A stretch of 64,000 nt of DNA from an uncultured Bacilli bacterium (lineage in GTDB: Bacteria > Bacillota_I > Bacilli_A > ML615J-28 > CAG-698): contig CAKOMG010000002.1 in the NCBI GenBank assembly GCA_934096585.1, forward strand, positions 186,001-250,000. Direction: 5' to 3'. Shown here piece by piece: positions 52,498 to 62,112 of this stretch. The position numbers and the translations under genes were made by a program. The notes beneath the pieces were generated by a model, which saw only the letters and a list, made by a program, of their open reading frames with translations, did no database searches and had not been told where the DNA came from. Every line of letters starts with the position of its first letter. Position 1 is the stretch's first letter.

Positions 52498-55400
52498 ATG
52501 AATAATATAGAAAGAATAGTTAATATAATAAAAGAAAAGATAAAAAGCAATCCTATAATTTTATTTAATTGCTTTTTTACTGAGAAGATGCTATATGAAT
52601 TATTAGTTGAAGAAGCAATTGATGAAAGAATCTTTTATTACATGATGTTTTTATATGACTTTGGATATGTTTCTGATGTGATATTTAAAAATAAAGATAT
52701 TGCAATAAATAATATTAAAAATAAGAATAATGAATCGCAACTACCAATTCAAGAAATTAATTATTGGAATTTAATCTTATCTGATGAAATAATTAAATGC
52801 ATTAAGGAAACACATTTTAATGAACGAAAGTTAAATGAAAATGTTGGTAAAATTATATTTTTGAATGAACCTTCATTTAATGATTCAAATTATTCAGGTG
52901 TTGATGGTGAATATGAAATTTATAAAGAACTAAAAACTTTTAATGATCAAAAATATAATGATTTTTTATATGCAAATTATAGAGTTAAAATACATAATAA
53001 AGATTATGAATCTGATTTTATAATAGTTTCAAATAATGTCATAATAATTATTGAAGTTAAAAATTGGCATGGAGAGATTACAATCGATAAGTATGGTAAT
53101 ATTACAACTAATGGTTCTTTAGGATATAAAAATCCAATTTCTCAAAATAATAGACATGTTAATGATTTAAGAACTTTTCTTATAAATAAATTTGATATTG
53201 ATATTCCTATTAAATCTGTAATAGTTTTTGGCAAAAAGTCACATGTGATTAATATTGATAAAGAATATAATAGGGACACTGAAATAATTAATTATGATGA
53301 ATTGAATTATTTTATACAAAAAACTATTCATAATGATGAAAATAAAAAGATTTTTGATAATAAAATCATATCATCATTCATTAATGTGTACAACAGTTTC
53401 GATAACACAAATTATATTTTTTATCCTGAAGATTTTATTAATTTAGAATTAGCAAATGAGTATTATAAATATCAAGAAGTTGTTAAAGATTCAAATTATA
53501 AAAAAGGTAAAAAAATATTTCACTATTCAATAGATTCTACTAATAGGCAATTAGAAAATGATATGAATACTATTTATTTTGATAAAATCATTAAATATAA
53601 TATTCGTTTTAATGATGATATTAAGTATAATTGTTTTATAATCAATAGCTTTTTAAAATTCAATGTTAAATGTAGATTTAAATATGCAAATTTAATTGCT
53701 GTAATTTATAATTATTTGCTTAGAAATAATGAAATAGATTCTTCATTAGATATACCTTTATTTATAAATCATTATGATTATAATAATATTACAGATATAA
53801 GAGAACAATATCCTAAAATATTTAAATTAATGATAGTTATACTATTGCTTATTAAAAATAATTATTTTACATTAAATGAAATGAATATTGAAATACCTTT
53901 TTTTATAGAAGATAAATATGAAAGTTTATTAACTATAGCAATCAAATGCTTGAATAATTATTTAGAAAAAATTTCATTATTAACCATAGGTAAAATATTA
54001 AAATTAAAAATTCAAGATGATGAATCATATGAAGTAGGATTTGAAAAAGATTCTAATTTGGATATTATGATTTTAGATTATAATAATAAAAAATTCTCAC
54101 AAGAAATCGAAGAAAATTCTTTATGGATTGAAGATAATATTAGATATAATATAAACGACAAAAATGATTATATTTTAATTGATTTTTTAAAAGAATTTAC
54201 ACCTTTTACAGCATTTAAAGAAGGGCAATTAGATTTTATAAAAAATATTCTCAATTTTCCAACAAACAAAATTGTAATTATGCCTACGGGAAGCGGTAAA
54301 TCATTAATATATTATTTTTGTGCAATTTTACAACCGAAAGTAACATTTATTGTTTCGCCTAACGATATTTTGATTAGTAATCAAATAAATAATTTAAAGA
54401 AAATTCATAGATATACTAATGTAGTTAAATTAAGTTATAAAACAAAAATAGGCTTAAATCAAATAATTTATTCTACACCTATTATTTTACAAGAGGATTC
54501 ACTTATTAGAGACATAATAGATTGTGACAACATATATAGTTTTGTTTTAGATGAAGTTCATTGTTTATCTTTCCTAAGTCATAATTTTAGACCAGAATAT
54601 TTCACATTATCATCTAAACTAAATATGTTTTTCAAAAAGACATTATCTTTGGGTTTTACCGCAACTTCTGATTACGAAGTTACAAAAGATTTAGCAAAAC
54701 AATTAACAATTAATTTTTCAGAACAGGATATCTTGGAAAATATAAATATGAGAACAGATAGGCTTTCATATGATATTAGATGTTATGATACAAGGGAAGA
54801 ACAGTTAATTGCTTTGTTTGAATTATCCAAAAGGATTAGTGTACTTAAGAATATTGTTTTTGTAAAAGATGAAAAAACAGCAAATGAAATATTTAAAATA
54901 ATAGGAACAAATAAAAGTTTAATTTTTTCACAAGATGATCAGGGTGTCTTAGATTTATTTATAGATTTAAATAGTGGTTTTAATTTTTTAATTTGTGGAT
55001 ATGAATTAGGGATAGGATTAGATTTAGGTAATATCAGCAATGTTATACATTTTGGAATTCCTTACTCAAAAATGGATTATGTTCAACAAATAGGTCGTGC
55101 AGGAAGAAATGGAGAATATTGTAAATCTTACGTATTATATTTAAATCAACAGAAATTTGAATCCTATTTATTTGATAGAAATTTAGAATACGATTCATTT
55201 ATTAGTAAATTAATTGCAGATGAAAAAAACGATTATACAATGAGTTATTTAAATATATTTAAAAAATTTTTAAATTATAATAAACAAAAGAAAGAATTTA
55301 AAAATATTCTATTACAAGTTATGGAAGATTATTTTAATCGCGGATTTACTACTACCATTTTGACTGAAAACAATGATTTCTGTTTTTATATTTTACAAGC

Positions 55401-56211
55401 ACTTGGAATTATATCATACTGGGGAAAAAATAAAAATCAAGTGGTACTTTGCTTGAATAAATTAAATAATATTAGTTTAATTAAAAATAACTTTCGAACA
55501 TACATGTCTATTATTGGAAATAATGATATGAATGAAAAAATATCTTATTGCAATGATATGACTAAATTAGCATTATTATTTTATGATGTTTTTGTAGAAA
55601 ACTACATTATTTCTAAAAGAAACCAAGTGTTTGAACTTCTAGAAATGTTAGAAAGATATAAAGACCAAATGAATGTTTCAAATGAAATTAATTCAGAAAT
55701 TGAGAATTTTTTTGCATTGCCTTTTATGCGTGTTTCTAAATGTGAAAATTGGATAAGAAAAGTCCCTTTAATGGATATTAACTCTAATATTTTATCTTTT
55801 AATTCAGACGATATAGATAATATTATCAATGTCGTTGATTTAATAAATTATGCAACACCTAGTGTTTATTACTTAAAACTATTGCGAGAATATGTAAATA
55901 ATAGTGAAATAAAAGATTTTACAAATAAGATTGAACAGATTTGTAATAAATTAGATTCATACAATATTTTTAATTTATTTATATCTTTTGGTGATGTTTT
56001 AAAAAAATTATCGAGCAATGAAAAAAAGAATTTTGATAATTATTTATTACAAGTTTTATCTATGATGTCAAATTTAATTTCAATAGATAATTTTAATGTG
56101 ATGTCAAAAAAATATATAAATAATTTATCAATTGAATCAAATAAATACTATGCATTAGCTATTTATTTTGACGAATATATTAAAAAAATGAGGAAAGATA
56201 AAAATGGATGA
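52498..56211 (+). CDS. NERD-nuclease-domain RecQ-like helicase
   Basis: 1237 residues. Residues ~134-260 form a NERD domain (GEYEIYKEL, SDFIIVSNNVIIIIEVKNW, the Asp...Glu-x-Lys of the PD-(D/E)XK fold). A ~330-residue linker follows. The SF2 helicase begins with FTAFKEGQLDFI, has P-loop MPTGSGKS (about 595), DEVHC (about 685), GFTATS and DYVQQIGRAGRNG (about 860), a RecQ-type set. The last 300 residues are unassigned. It may process or cleave foreign DNA. It overlaps the next gene by 8 bp. Confidence 0.88.
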   Translation: MNNIERIVNIIKEKIKSNPIILFNCFFTEKMLYELLVEEAIDERIFYYMMFLYDFGYVSDVIFKNKDIAINNIKNKNNESQLPIQEINYWNLILSDEIIKCIKETHFNERKLNENVGKIIFLNEPSFNDSNYSGVDGEYEIYKELKTFNDQKYNDFLYANYRVKIHNKDYESDFIIVSNNVIIIIEVKNWHGEITIDKYGNITTNGSLGYKNPISQNNRHVNDLRTFLINKFDIDIPIKSVIVFGKKSHVINIDKEYNRDTEIINYDELNYFIQKTIHNDENKKIFDNKIISSFINVYNSFDNTNYIFYPEDFINLELANEYYKYQEVVKDSNYKKGKKIFHYSIDSTNRQLENDMNTIYFDKIIKYNIRFNDDIKYNCFIINSFLKFNVKCRFKYANLIAVIYNYLLRNNEIDSSLDIPLFINHYDYNNITDIREQYPKIFKLMIVILLLIKNNYFTLNEMNIEIPFFIEDKYESLLTIAIKCLNNYLEKISLLTIGKILKLKIQDDESYEVGFEKDSNLDIMILDYNNKKFSQEIEENSLWIEDNIRYNINDKNDYILIDFLKEFTPFTAFKEGQLDFIKNILNFPTNKIVIMPTGSGKSLIYYFCAILQPKVTFIVSPNDILISNQINNLKKIHRYTNVVKLSYKTKIGLNQIIYSTPIILQEDSLIRDIIDCDNIYSFVLDEVHCLSFLSHNFRPEYFTLSSKLNMFFKKTLSLGFTATSDYEVTKDLAKQLTINFSEQDILENINMRTDRLSYDIRCYDTREEQLIALFELSKRISVLKNIVFVKDEKTANEIFKIIGTNKSLIFSQDDQGVLDLFIDLNSGFNFLICGYELGIGLDLGNISNVIHFGIPYSKMDYVQQIGRAGRNGEYCKSYVLYLNQQKFESYLFDRNLEYDSFISKLIADEKNDYTMSYLNIFKKFLNYNKQKKEFKNILLQVMEDYFNRGFTTTILTENNDFCFYILQALGIISYWGKNKNQVVLCLNKLNNISLIKNNFRTYMSIIGNNDMNEKISYCNDMTKLALLFYDVFVENYIISKRNQVFELLEMLERYKDQMNVSNEINSEIENFFALPFMRVSKCENWIRKVPLMDINSNILSFNSDDIDNIINVVDLINYATPSVYYLKLLREYVNNSEIKDFTNKIEQICNKLDSYNIFNLFISFGDVLKKLSSNEKKNFDNYLLQVLSMMSNLISIDNFNVMSKKYINNLSIESNKYYALAIYFDEYIKKMRKDKNG

Positions 56212-57220
56212 TAAAAAAATTGAAATTATAAAAGAACACATAGATTCCTTTGTTAATGATATGGTTGATATTAATAAAATTGAAGAAACATTAAAACTAT
56301 ATTATACTAATATAAAAACACAAGTAGAAGTTTTTACAACTGAATTTAACAAAAATAGAGAATATTTGTTAAATCAAATTGAAAAAGAGCGAAATCAATT
56401 AAATAATTTATCTTCAAATCAAATTGATTTGTTTAAAGAAGAAGCAAGAAAAGAACTAGAAGCTTTTAAAAAATTTAATAATGATTTAAATGAAAATCAT
56501 AAGTCTTTTACTAGTGAAATCGAACGAATGATTTCCAATATCATTGAAAAAAATCAAAACCATTTACGAGATTTATCTTCTCAACAAATTGAATTATTTA
56601 AAGAGCAAACCGAAAAGCAAATAAAGAGTAATAATGAGCTAATTGATAATTACAAGCGAAATCAAAATGAATTTAGTAGTAATTTTAATCAGGCCTTAGT
56701 TACTTTAAACAGTTCAATATCAAAATATAATGATGAAAGTATTAGATATTTTGAAAAAAACAATAAATTAGTTATAGATTGTGAAAATAGATTTCAACAA
56801 ATTAATAATGATGTTGATAATATTAGTAAAATAATAAAGGATTCAACAACAATAATATCAACAGAATTTAATAATATTATTCAAGTATTAAATAATTCAT
56901 ACACACAAATTAATGAATTTCTTATTAGTTTTAATAATAGTGTTGAAATTAATAATAAATTAATAAGTGATAATTTTATTAAAATGTCAACAGAATTGAA
57001 TGATGAATTTAATTCTATTTCAACAAAATTTAGTAATATCTTAGATGATAATAATAAAATAAATAATGATATTAAACTAAAAATTGAATCGATAAACCAA
57101 TATAGTGAAGAAAATCGTGAAAATAATAAAATGATTAAAAAACAAATGAAATTCTTGTGTGTTGCAATTATTATTAACTTTTTAATTTCATTAGCATTGT
57201 TAATTTTATATTTTGTATAA
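56204..57220 (+). CDS. coiled-coil protein with C-terminal membrane anchor
   Basis: 338 residues. Nearly all is heptad-rich coiled coil (two related stretches with LSSNQIDLFKEEARKE and LSSQQIELFKEQTEK, about 60 residues apart), followed by a single C-terminal hydrophobic helix (about 317-338). This makes it tail-anchored with the coil in the cytosol. It overlaps the helicase gene and so should be made with it, perhaps tethering the helicase to the membrane or acting as effector. Confidence 0.8.
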   Translation: MDDKKIEIIKEHIDSFVNDMVDINKIEETLKLYYTNIKTQVEVFTTEFNKNREYLLNQIEKERNQLNNLSSNQIDLFKEEARKELEAFKKFNNDLNENHKSFTSEIERMISNIIEKNQNHLRDLSSQQIELFKEQTEKQIKSNNELIDNYKRNQNEFSSNFNQALVTLNSSISKYNDESIRYFEKNNKLVIDCENRFQQINNDVDNISKIIKDSTTIISTEFNNIIQVLNNSYTQINEFLISFNNSVEINNKLISDNFIKMSTELNDEFNSISTKFSNILDDNNKINNDIKLKIESINQYSEENRENNKMIKKQMKFLCVAIIINFLISLALLILYFV

Positions 57221-57237
57221 TATACAAATTTATTTAT

Positions 57238-57285
57238 AAAGACAATAATTTTTAAATGGTAATCATTAAATTATTGTCTTTTTTA
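57238..57285 (+). terminator. terminator of the NERD-RecQ module
   Basis: AAAGACAATAA (57238-57248) pairs perfectly with TTATTGTCTTT (57271-57281), followed by TTTT. The stretch 57286-57453 has no recognised feature. Confidence 0.8.
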
Positions 57286-57453
57286 ATTGTTTATTCGAAA
57301 ACAATTCCTTTTTTTGTAGAAATAACATATAATATAAATGCATATATACCTATTTAATTCGAACTAATAGTTTAAGCAGCTTAAAATGTCATCAGGCATA
57401 AGGAAGTCACAAGACTTTTATATTCAAGATTAAATTGATTTAAACATATTGTT

Positions 57454-57532
57454 TTACAAGAATGTAAAAAATTCATTCATAAAATATTACAAAAATGTAA
57501 TTTATGGGTTGCTTTTTATTACAAAAATGTGT
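57454..57532. repeat. three operator-like palindromes spaced 33 and 32 bp
   Basis: TTACAAGAATGTAA (57454-57467), TTACAAAAATGTAA (57487-57500) and TTACAAAAATGTGT (57519-57532). The first two are TTACA-N4-TGTAA palindromes, the third a half-degenerate copy lying between the -35 and -10 of the ATPase promoter. Confidence 0.75.
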
Positions 57533-57540
57533 ATTATAAT
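57509..57540 (+). promoter_or_regulatory. promoter of the second DUF4143 ATPase
   Basis: TTGCTT (57509-57514) and TATTAT (57532-57537, merging into TATAAT 57535-57540) with a 17-bp spacer that contains a palindrome copy. The -35 and following T-run equal those of the first ATPase gene. Confidence 0.6.
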
Positions 57541-57554
57541 ATTAGGAGCATTTT

Positions 57555-58889
57555 ATGTTAAAAAGAAAGATTGATTTATTTTTAAAAAAATGGTTTAACA
57601 ACAATAATAGACATCCATTAATAATTAGAGGACCTAAATTAATTGGCAAAACTACTTCAATAATGAGCTTTGCAAAAACACATTATGAAAATATTATCTA
57701 TATTAATTTAATGGATGATCAAAGATATAAAAAAGCATTTGAATATAATAATCAATCACAAGTCTTATCTTGTTTATTAAAAATGAATCCAGAATTAAAA
57801 TTTATTCCTAATAAAACTATAATAATTATAGATGAAATACAAGAATGTCCAAATGTCTGTACATCGCTAAAATCATTTAGCTTGGAAAAACAATATGATA
57901 TAATATGTATTGGTGTGATATTAGATATTCATTTAGAAAAAATTCAAAGTATACCAGTAGGATATAAACATGAATATATAATGCGTTCATTGGATTTTGA
58001 AGAATTCTTATGGGCAAATGGATATGATGAGTTTCAAATAGATAACGTTTATTCATATTTAAAACAATTAAAACCACTACCAATTGAATTATATAATAAT
58101 CTTTTAAAATTATTTAAAGATTATATAACGATAGGTGGAATGCCTGAAATTGTTGATGAATATATTAAAGGAAAATCAATAAATGATTTATTATCAATGC
58201 ATTATTCCATTTATCAAACATATAAAAATGAAATAAAGAGTTACGTAGAAAAGAAAAATGTAAAAAAAATAGAATTAATTTTTGATAATATAACAAAAGA
58301 ATTAATAAGTAATGATGACAAATTTGAAATTCATGATTCATCAATTCGCTATAAAACATATAATTATTATGAATGTATTAATAGTTTAAAAGATGCTGGA
58401 GTAATTAATATTGCTTATAACTTACAATCTCTTGATTTACCTTTAAAGGGAAATGAAATAGATAATTACTTTAGAATATATTATAGTGATACATCTCTAC
58501 TATTATCTTCAATTGATGAAGAATCAAAAAAAGACTTCATTATTAATAATAATTTTCAAATTTATAATGGAGCTTTATTTGAAAACATAGTTGCAGAAGC
58601 TATAACAAAACAAGGATATGAAGATATATTCTTTTATAAAAATGATTCAGCAACTATTGAGTTAGATTTTGTAATAAGAGTAAAAAATGAAATAATTCCT
58701 ATAGAAGTAAAAGCTAAAAAAGGAAGAGCTAAATCATTAAGAACATTATTAGATGAGAATATAGTTAATTATGGAATTAAACTATCAAATAACAATATAG
58801 GATTCGATGGTAAAATATTTACAATTCCTTCATTTCTTACATTCTTATTAAAAAGATTTTTTAATGAAACAGATTATATAAAATGGTAA
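57555..58889 (+). CDS. DUF4143-type AAA ATPase, second copy
   Basis: 444 residues. P-loop GPKLIGKT (26-33), DEIQECP near 92, DFEEFLWANGY, TIGGMPEIV, and the C-terminal ELDFVIR...IPIEVKAKKG nuclease-like segment. It is clearly homologous to the ATPase at 5.1-6.4 kb but diverged throughout. TAGGAGC precedes the ATG. Unlike the first copy it has a partner gene 15 bp downstream. Family role unknown. Confidence 0.87.
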   Translation: MLKRKIDLFLKKWFNNNNRHPLIIRGPKLIGKTTSIMSFAKTHYENIIYINLMDDQRYKKAFEYNNQSQVLSCLLKMNPELKFIPNKTIIIIDEIQECPNVCTSLKSFSLEKQYDIICIGVILDIHLEKIQSIPVGYKHEYIMRSLDFEEFLWANGYDEFQIDNVYSYLKQLKPLPIELYNNLLKLFKDYITIGGMPEIVDEYIKGKSINDLLSMHYSIYQTYKNEIKSYVEKKNVKKIELIFDNITKELISNDDKFEIHDSSIRYKTYNYYECINSLKDAGVINIAYNLQSLDLPLKGNEIDNYFRIYYSDTSLLLSSIDEESKKDFIINNNFQIYNGALFENIVAEAITKQGYEDIFFYKNDSATIELDFVIRVKNEIIPIEVKAKKGRAKSLRTLLDENIVNYGIKLSNNNIGFDGKIFTIPSFLTFLLKRFFNETDYIKW

Positions 58890-58904
58890 ATAAGGAGTTA
58901 CATT

Positions 58905-60002
58905 ATGTTTGAAAGTAAAAATCAAAAGTTTATAACTAAGTTAATAGAAGTAATGAATAAAAATAAGGGACAATTTAAAAACATTGATTCACCTGACAAA
59001 TTTTCAAAATTTAATATATTCATTAAAAATGAAATTAAAAAAATAGAATCATTAGATATTATAGATGGTGATTTACATTACTCACTTCATATGAATGAAC
59101 TTCTTAAAGAAGACTTTTATGAACCAGAATTATTCCCCGCAATATACTTTCCAAAAAACAAAATAATAGTATCAATGAAGTTTAAAGATACATTCATTAA
59201 AAAGAAAGAAGATACTATAATATTTGCCATATGTTATGATATTACAAGTGATGCACTTAAATATTATTCTAATAACTGTTTAAAAACGGATATTTATTTT
59301 AGTGAAATAAAGAATGGCAAATTAGATCCTATTATAGCTATCAAAAATGTAAATGCTGAAAGAATAATTGCGGATATAATAGCTTTACCTCATTTACAAA
59401 CAAATGAAAGTAGTAGCAATACAATAAGAAGAGCAATAGGAGAAAACATATTTTATTTATTAGATAAAGATTTATTAAGAATAGTTTTAAGTCAAGATGA
59501 TGATCCATTCTCTGGACATTGTATTTGGGGAACTGAGATTGTTGAAAACTATTATTTAATGCTTGAATTATTCACAAATCTCTCATTATCTTACTATACT
59601 CCTAATCCTGAAAAAATAGATTACTTTATCCAAGGATTCTTTGAATTTCATAAAGATTATGTATTAAGTGCATTTTGGCCAAACTTATCCACAAAAGCAG
59701 AGAATAATGAATATACAGAATTCGGGATAGTAATGAATAGAAATACTAAAAAAATGAGATTCTTTGCGGAAAGAAAATCAATCTTCTTATCACAAACAAG
59801 TTTCCTAATAGATGAATATTATGAAGATGGAACAAAGTATTGTTGGTTAAAAGAAGATATTGAACAAGTATATGACAGTAATAAAGATCCAATTGAAATC
59901 TTTGCAAGAAACATTTGGTTTTTACTTGAAAATGAAGAAACATTAAAAAGAAGTGCAAAACAAAATTTAATGTTTTATGTGAATGGGATAAAGATTAAAT
60001 AA
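58905..60002 (+). CDS. hypothetical protein, partner of the second DUF4143 ATPase
   Basis: 365 residues with mixed alpha/beta character, no membrane segment and no recognised family. The middle has a GHCIWGTEIVENYYLMLEL segment, and the C-terminal half alternates aromatic strands and helices. AAGGAGT precedes the ATG and the gap to the ATPase is 15 bp, so the pair is an operon. Confidence 0.65.
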   Translation: MFESKNQKFITKLIEVMNKNKGQFKNIDSPDKFSKFNIFIKNEIKKIESLDIIDGDLHYSLHMNELLKEDFYEPELFPAIYFPKNKIIVSMKFKDTFIKKKEDTIIFAICYDITSDALKYYSNNCLKTDIYFSEIKNGKLDPIIAIKNVNAERIIADIIALPHLQTNESSSNTIRRAIGENIFYLLDKDLLRIVLSQDDDPFSGHCIWGTEIVENYYLMLELFTNLSLSYYTPNPEKIDYFIQGFFEFHKDYVLSAFWPNLSTKAENNEYTEFGIVMNRNTKKMRFFAERKSIFLSQTSFLIDEYYEDGTKYCWLKEDIEQVYDSNKDPIEIFARNIWFLLENEETLKRSAKQNLMFYVNGIKIK

Positions 60003-60040
60003 CAACGATTATAAATAATCTTTACAACGGCAATAAATAG

Positions 60041-60066
60041 CAACGGCAATAAATTGCCTTTATATA
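60041..60066 (+). terminator. weak terminator with a repeated motif
   Basis: GGCA (60045-60048) and TGCC (60055-60058) close a small hairpin followed by TTTATAT; AACGGCAATAAAT occurs twice in a row just upstream (about 60026 and 60042). Confidence 0.4.
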
Positions 60067-60103
60067 TAATAAGAAAGAGATATAATTTTTAAGGAGTACT
60101 ACA

Positions 60104-60721
60104 ATGAAAGTATTAATTATAAATGGAAGTCCAAGAACTAATGGCAATACTCAAATAGCCATTAATGAACTAACAAAAGAATTTGAAAAAGAAAACATTG
60201 AAGTAAAAAATATCGAAATAGGAACAAAAGACATAAGAGGATGTATAGCATGTGGCACATGCTATAAAACCGGTAAATGTGCATTTAATGACTTAGTTAA
60301 CGAAGGAATAGAATTATTAAAAGAAGTAGATGGAGTAATTATTGCAAGCCCTGTATACTATGCTTCCGCAAACGGCTCTCTAATATCATTTTTAGATCGT
60401 ATGTTTTATGCAAATCATACTGACCTAACAATGAAAGTAGGTGCAAGTGTAGCAGTAGCAAGAAGAGGTGGCACCTCTTCAACATTCGATGAACTAAATA
60501 AATACTTCACAATTAGCGGTATGCCAATTGCATCAAGTTACTATTGGAATAGTGTCCACGGAAGAGATAAAGGTGAAGCTCAAGAAGATAAAGAAGGATT
60601 ATACACAATGCGAATGCTTGCTAAAAACATGATCTTTTTAATGAAAGCAATAGCTCTTGGAAAAGAAAAATATGGACTACCACTTAAAGAAGAGCGTGCA
60701 GTTACAAACTTTATTCATTAA
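60104..60721 (+). CDS. flavodoxin-family NAD(P)H-dependent oxidoreductase, iron-sulfur flavoprotein-like
   Basis: 205 residues. The FMN-binding loop is INGSPRTNGNTQ at the N-terminus, followed by the cluster-like CIACGTCYKTGKC at about 47-59 and the flavin-contacting SPVYYASANG. Such proteins transfer electrons from NAD(P)H to quinones, nitro compounds or clusters. AAGGAG precedes the ATG. GC content rises again here compared with the island, suggesting return to core chromosome. Confidence 0.88.
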   Translation: MKVLIINGSPRTNGNTQIAINELTKEFEKENIEVKNIEIGTKDIRGCIACGTCYKTGKCAFNDLVNEGIELLKEVDGVIIASPVYYASANGSLISFLDRMFYANHTDLTMKVGASVAVARRGGTSSTFDELNKYFTISGMPIASSYYWNSVHGRDKGEAQEDKEGLYTMRMLAKNMIFLMKAIALGKEKYGLPLKEERAVTNFIH

Positions 60722-60747
60722 ACATCTCTAAAAAGAGATGTTTTTTT
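60721..60747 (+). terminator. terminator of the flavodoxin-family gene
   Basis: ACATCTC (60722-60728) pairs with GAGATGT (60735-60741) around TAAAAA, then T7. Confidence 0.8.
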
Positions 60748-60751
60748 ACTT

Positions 60752-60795
60752 GCAACTTAGAGTTGCTTGCTATATAATTATAATTATAGTAAAAT
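60752..60795 (+). promoter_or_regulatory. promoter with palindromic operator for the XRE gene
   Basis: TTGCTA (60767-60772) and TAAAAT (60790-60795), 17 bp apart. The perfect palindrome GCAACT-TAG-AGTTGC (60752-60766) ends exactly at the -35, a likely site for autoregulation by the XRE protein. Confidence 0.65.
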
Positions 60796-60816
60796 ATTGG
60801 TGTAAGGAGGAAAAAG

Positions 60817-61263
60817 ATGATAGATTTTGTGAAAGTTGGAAATGTCATAATGACAAAAAGAAGACAACTAAATATGACACAAGATGATTTAGCTAATCAT
60901 TTATTTGTCACTAGACAACTAGTATCAAAATGGGAAAATGGAACCGGAGTTCCCTCAATAGACGTATTGATTGAATTATCCAAATTATTCAAAATTCCTA
61001 TTGAAGAGCTCTTATGTTTAAATGAAGAATTTATTGTCAATGAAGAAAATATCTTTAGTGGCCATAACAGAATGTTTGTCATTGAAAATATCATAAATAA
61101 TAACATAAAAGTTGATTTACCAAGTGTCTTCTATCAATTTTCTAACACAGAAAGAATGATAGTATTAAGAGCCATAAAAGATGGACGATTAAAAATCAAT
61201 ATAAAAGAACTATATCCTAAACTTACACCTGAAGAACAATTATACATTAGAAAGGAGATATAA
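60817..61263 (+). CDS. XRE-family transcriptional regulator
   Basis: 148 residues. N-terminal helix-turn-helix at ~7-60 (RRQLNMTQDDLANHLFVTRQ, LVSKWENGTGVPSIDVLIEL) of the Cro/CI type. The C-terminal part contains a helical repeat (LPSVFYQFSNTERMIVLRAI, then LYPKLTPEEQ) that recurs in the next gene. GGAGG precedes the ATG. It forms an operon with the next gene, 2 bp away. Confidence 0.9.
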   Translation: MIDFVKVGNVIMTKRRQLNMTQDDLANHLFVTRQLVSKWENGTGVPSIDVLIELSKLFKIPIEELLCLNEEFIVNEENIFSGHNRMFVIENIINNNIKVDLPSVFYQFSNTERMIVLRAIKDGRLKINIKELYPKLTPEEQLYIRKEI

Positions 61264-61265
61264 TT

Positions 61266-61922
61266 ATGATTTTAAAAAAAGTAATTGAAGATAATAAAGA
61301 AATATATGTTCCAATTAGTTTGGAAGAAGCTGCACAACTAAAAGATCGTTCTTTACTTGTTTTCACAAGTGAAGATTCAGAAGATGAATTTGAAGATTAT
61401 TTAGATGAACTAGAAGAACGTGAAGAAGAAGAAAGAGAAAGATTAGAAGAAGAACGTGAAAGAATGGAAGAAGAAAGAGAAGATGAATGGGAAGAAAAGA
61501 TGGATAAATTGGAAGAAAAGTTAGACAAATTAAAAGATTTTGATGTCTTTAACTTTGATTTCTCACATATAGGTAAAGGATCAAAAATAATGTCTATATT
61601 ACCATTCTTAAGTAGAGAACAATTATCTGAAATTGTAAATGGGTATATTGATGGAACATTAGGATATGATATTAACATTACATGCTTATTCCCATTTATT
61701 TGTAGAGAAGATTGTGATAAGCTATTTAATAAGTTTTTATCTGATGAATCATTACATTCATATGTTTATAAAATAATACCATTTGTTTCATCAAATGTCT
61801 TACAAGAATTTGTGAATGAATATGTAAATGGAAAATATCAAAATATTGATGTAAAGAAAATATATCCATTTTTACCAAATTATTCAATTAAACAATTATT
61901 TGATTATTTATGTAAAAAATAA
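61266..61922 (+). CDS. coiled-coil protein with repeats shared with the XRE regulator
   Basis: 218 residues. Residues ~40-90 are an extreme Glu/Arg coiled coil. The rest is three or four repeats of ~40 residues with an (I/L)PF(L/V)S-x2-L-x2-(I/F)VN-x-Y(I/V)-G pattern (ILPFLSREQLSEIVNGYIDG, IIPFVSSNVLQEFVNEYVNG). The same repeat forms the C-terminus of the upstream regulator, so the two proteins probably interact or read the same signal. Function unknown. Confidence 0.75.
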   Translation: MILKKVIEDNKEIYVPISLEEAAQLKDRSLLVFTSEDSEDEFEDYLDELEEREEEERERLEEERERMEEEREDEWEEKMDKLEEKLDKLKDFDVFNFDFSHIGKGSKIMSILPFLSREQLSEIVNGYIDGTLGYDINITCLFPFICREDCDKLFNKFLSDESLHSYVYKIIPFVSSNVLQEFVNEYVNGKYQNIDVKKIYPFLPNYSIKQLFDYLCKK

Positions 61923-61947
61923 AACTTTAGTTTAGAGGTGATTTATC

Positions 61948-62106
61948 ATGAAGAAATTATTTTCTAATAAAACTAAAAACTGTTATAATCAACTTGAAGA
62001 TAGTAAAACTTTTAATTATGAAAAAGAATATAATAAATATTTATTAGAAATGCAAAATATAGATTTAGTTGAAAAAAGAATTCGTAACACTAATTATTTG
62101 TGTTAA
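61948..62106 (+). CDS. tiny conserved-type ORF, 52 residues
   Basis: ATG at 61948 behind a strong GAGGTGAT (61935-61942). Basic and Asn/Tyr-rich (MKKLFSNKTKN at the start, VEKRIRNTNYLC at the end). No family recognised. Third gene of the XRE operon, closed by a terminator. Confidence 0.6.
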   Translation: MKKLFSNKTKNCYNQLEDSKTFNYEKEYNKYLLEMQNIDLVEKRIRNTNYLC

Positions 62107-62112
62107 AATAAA

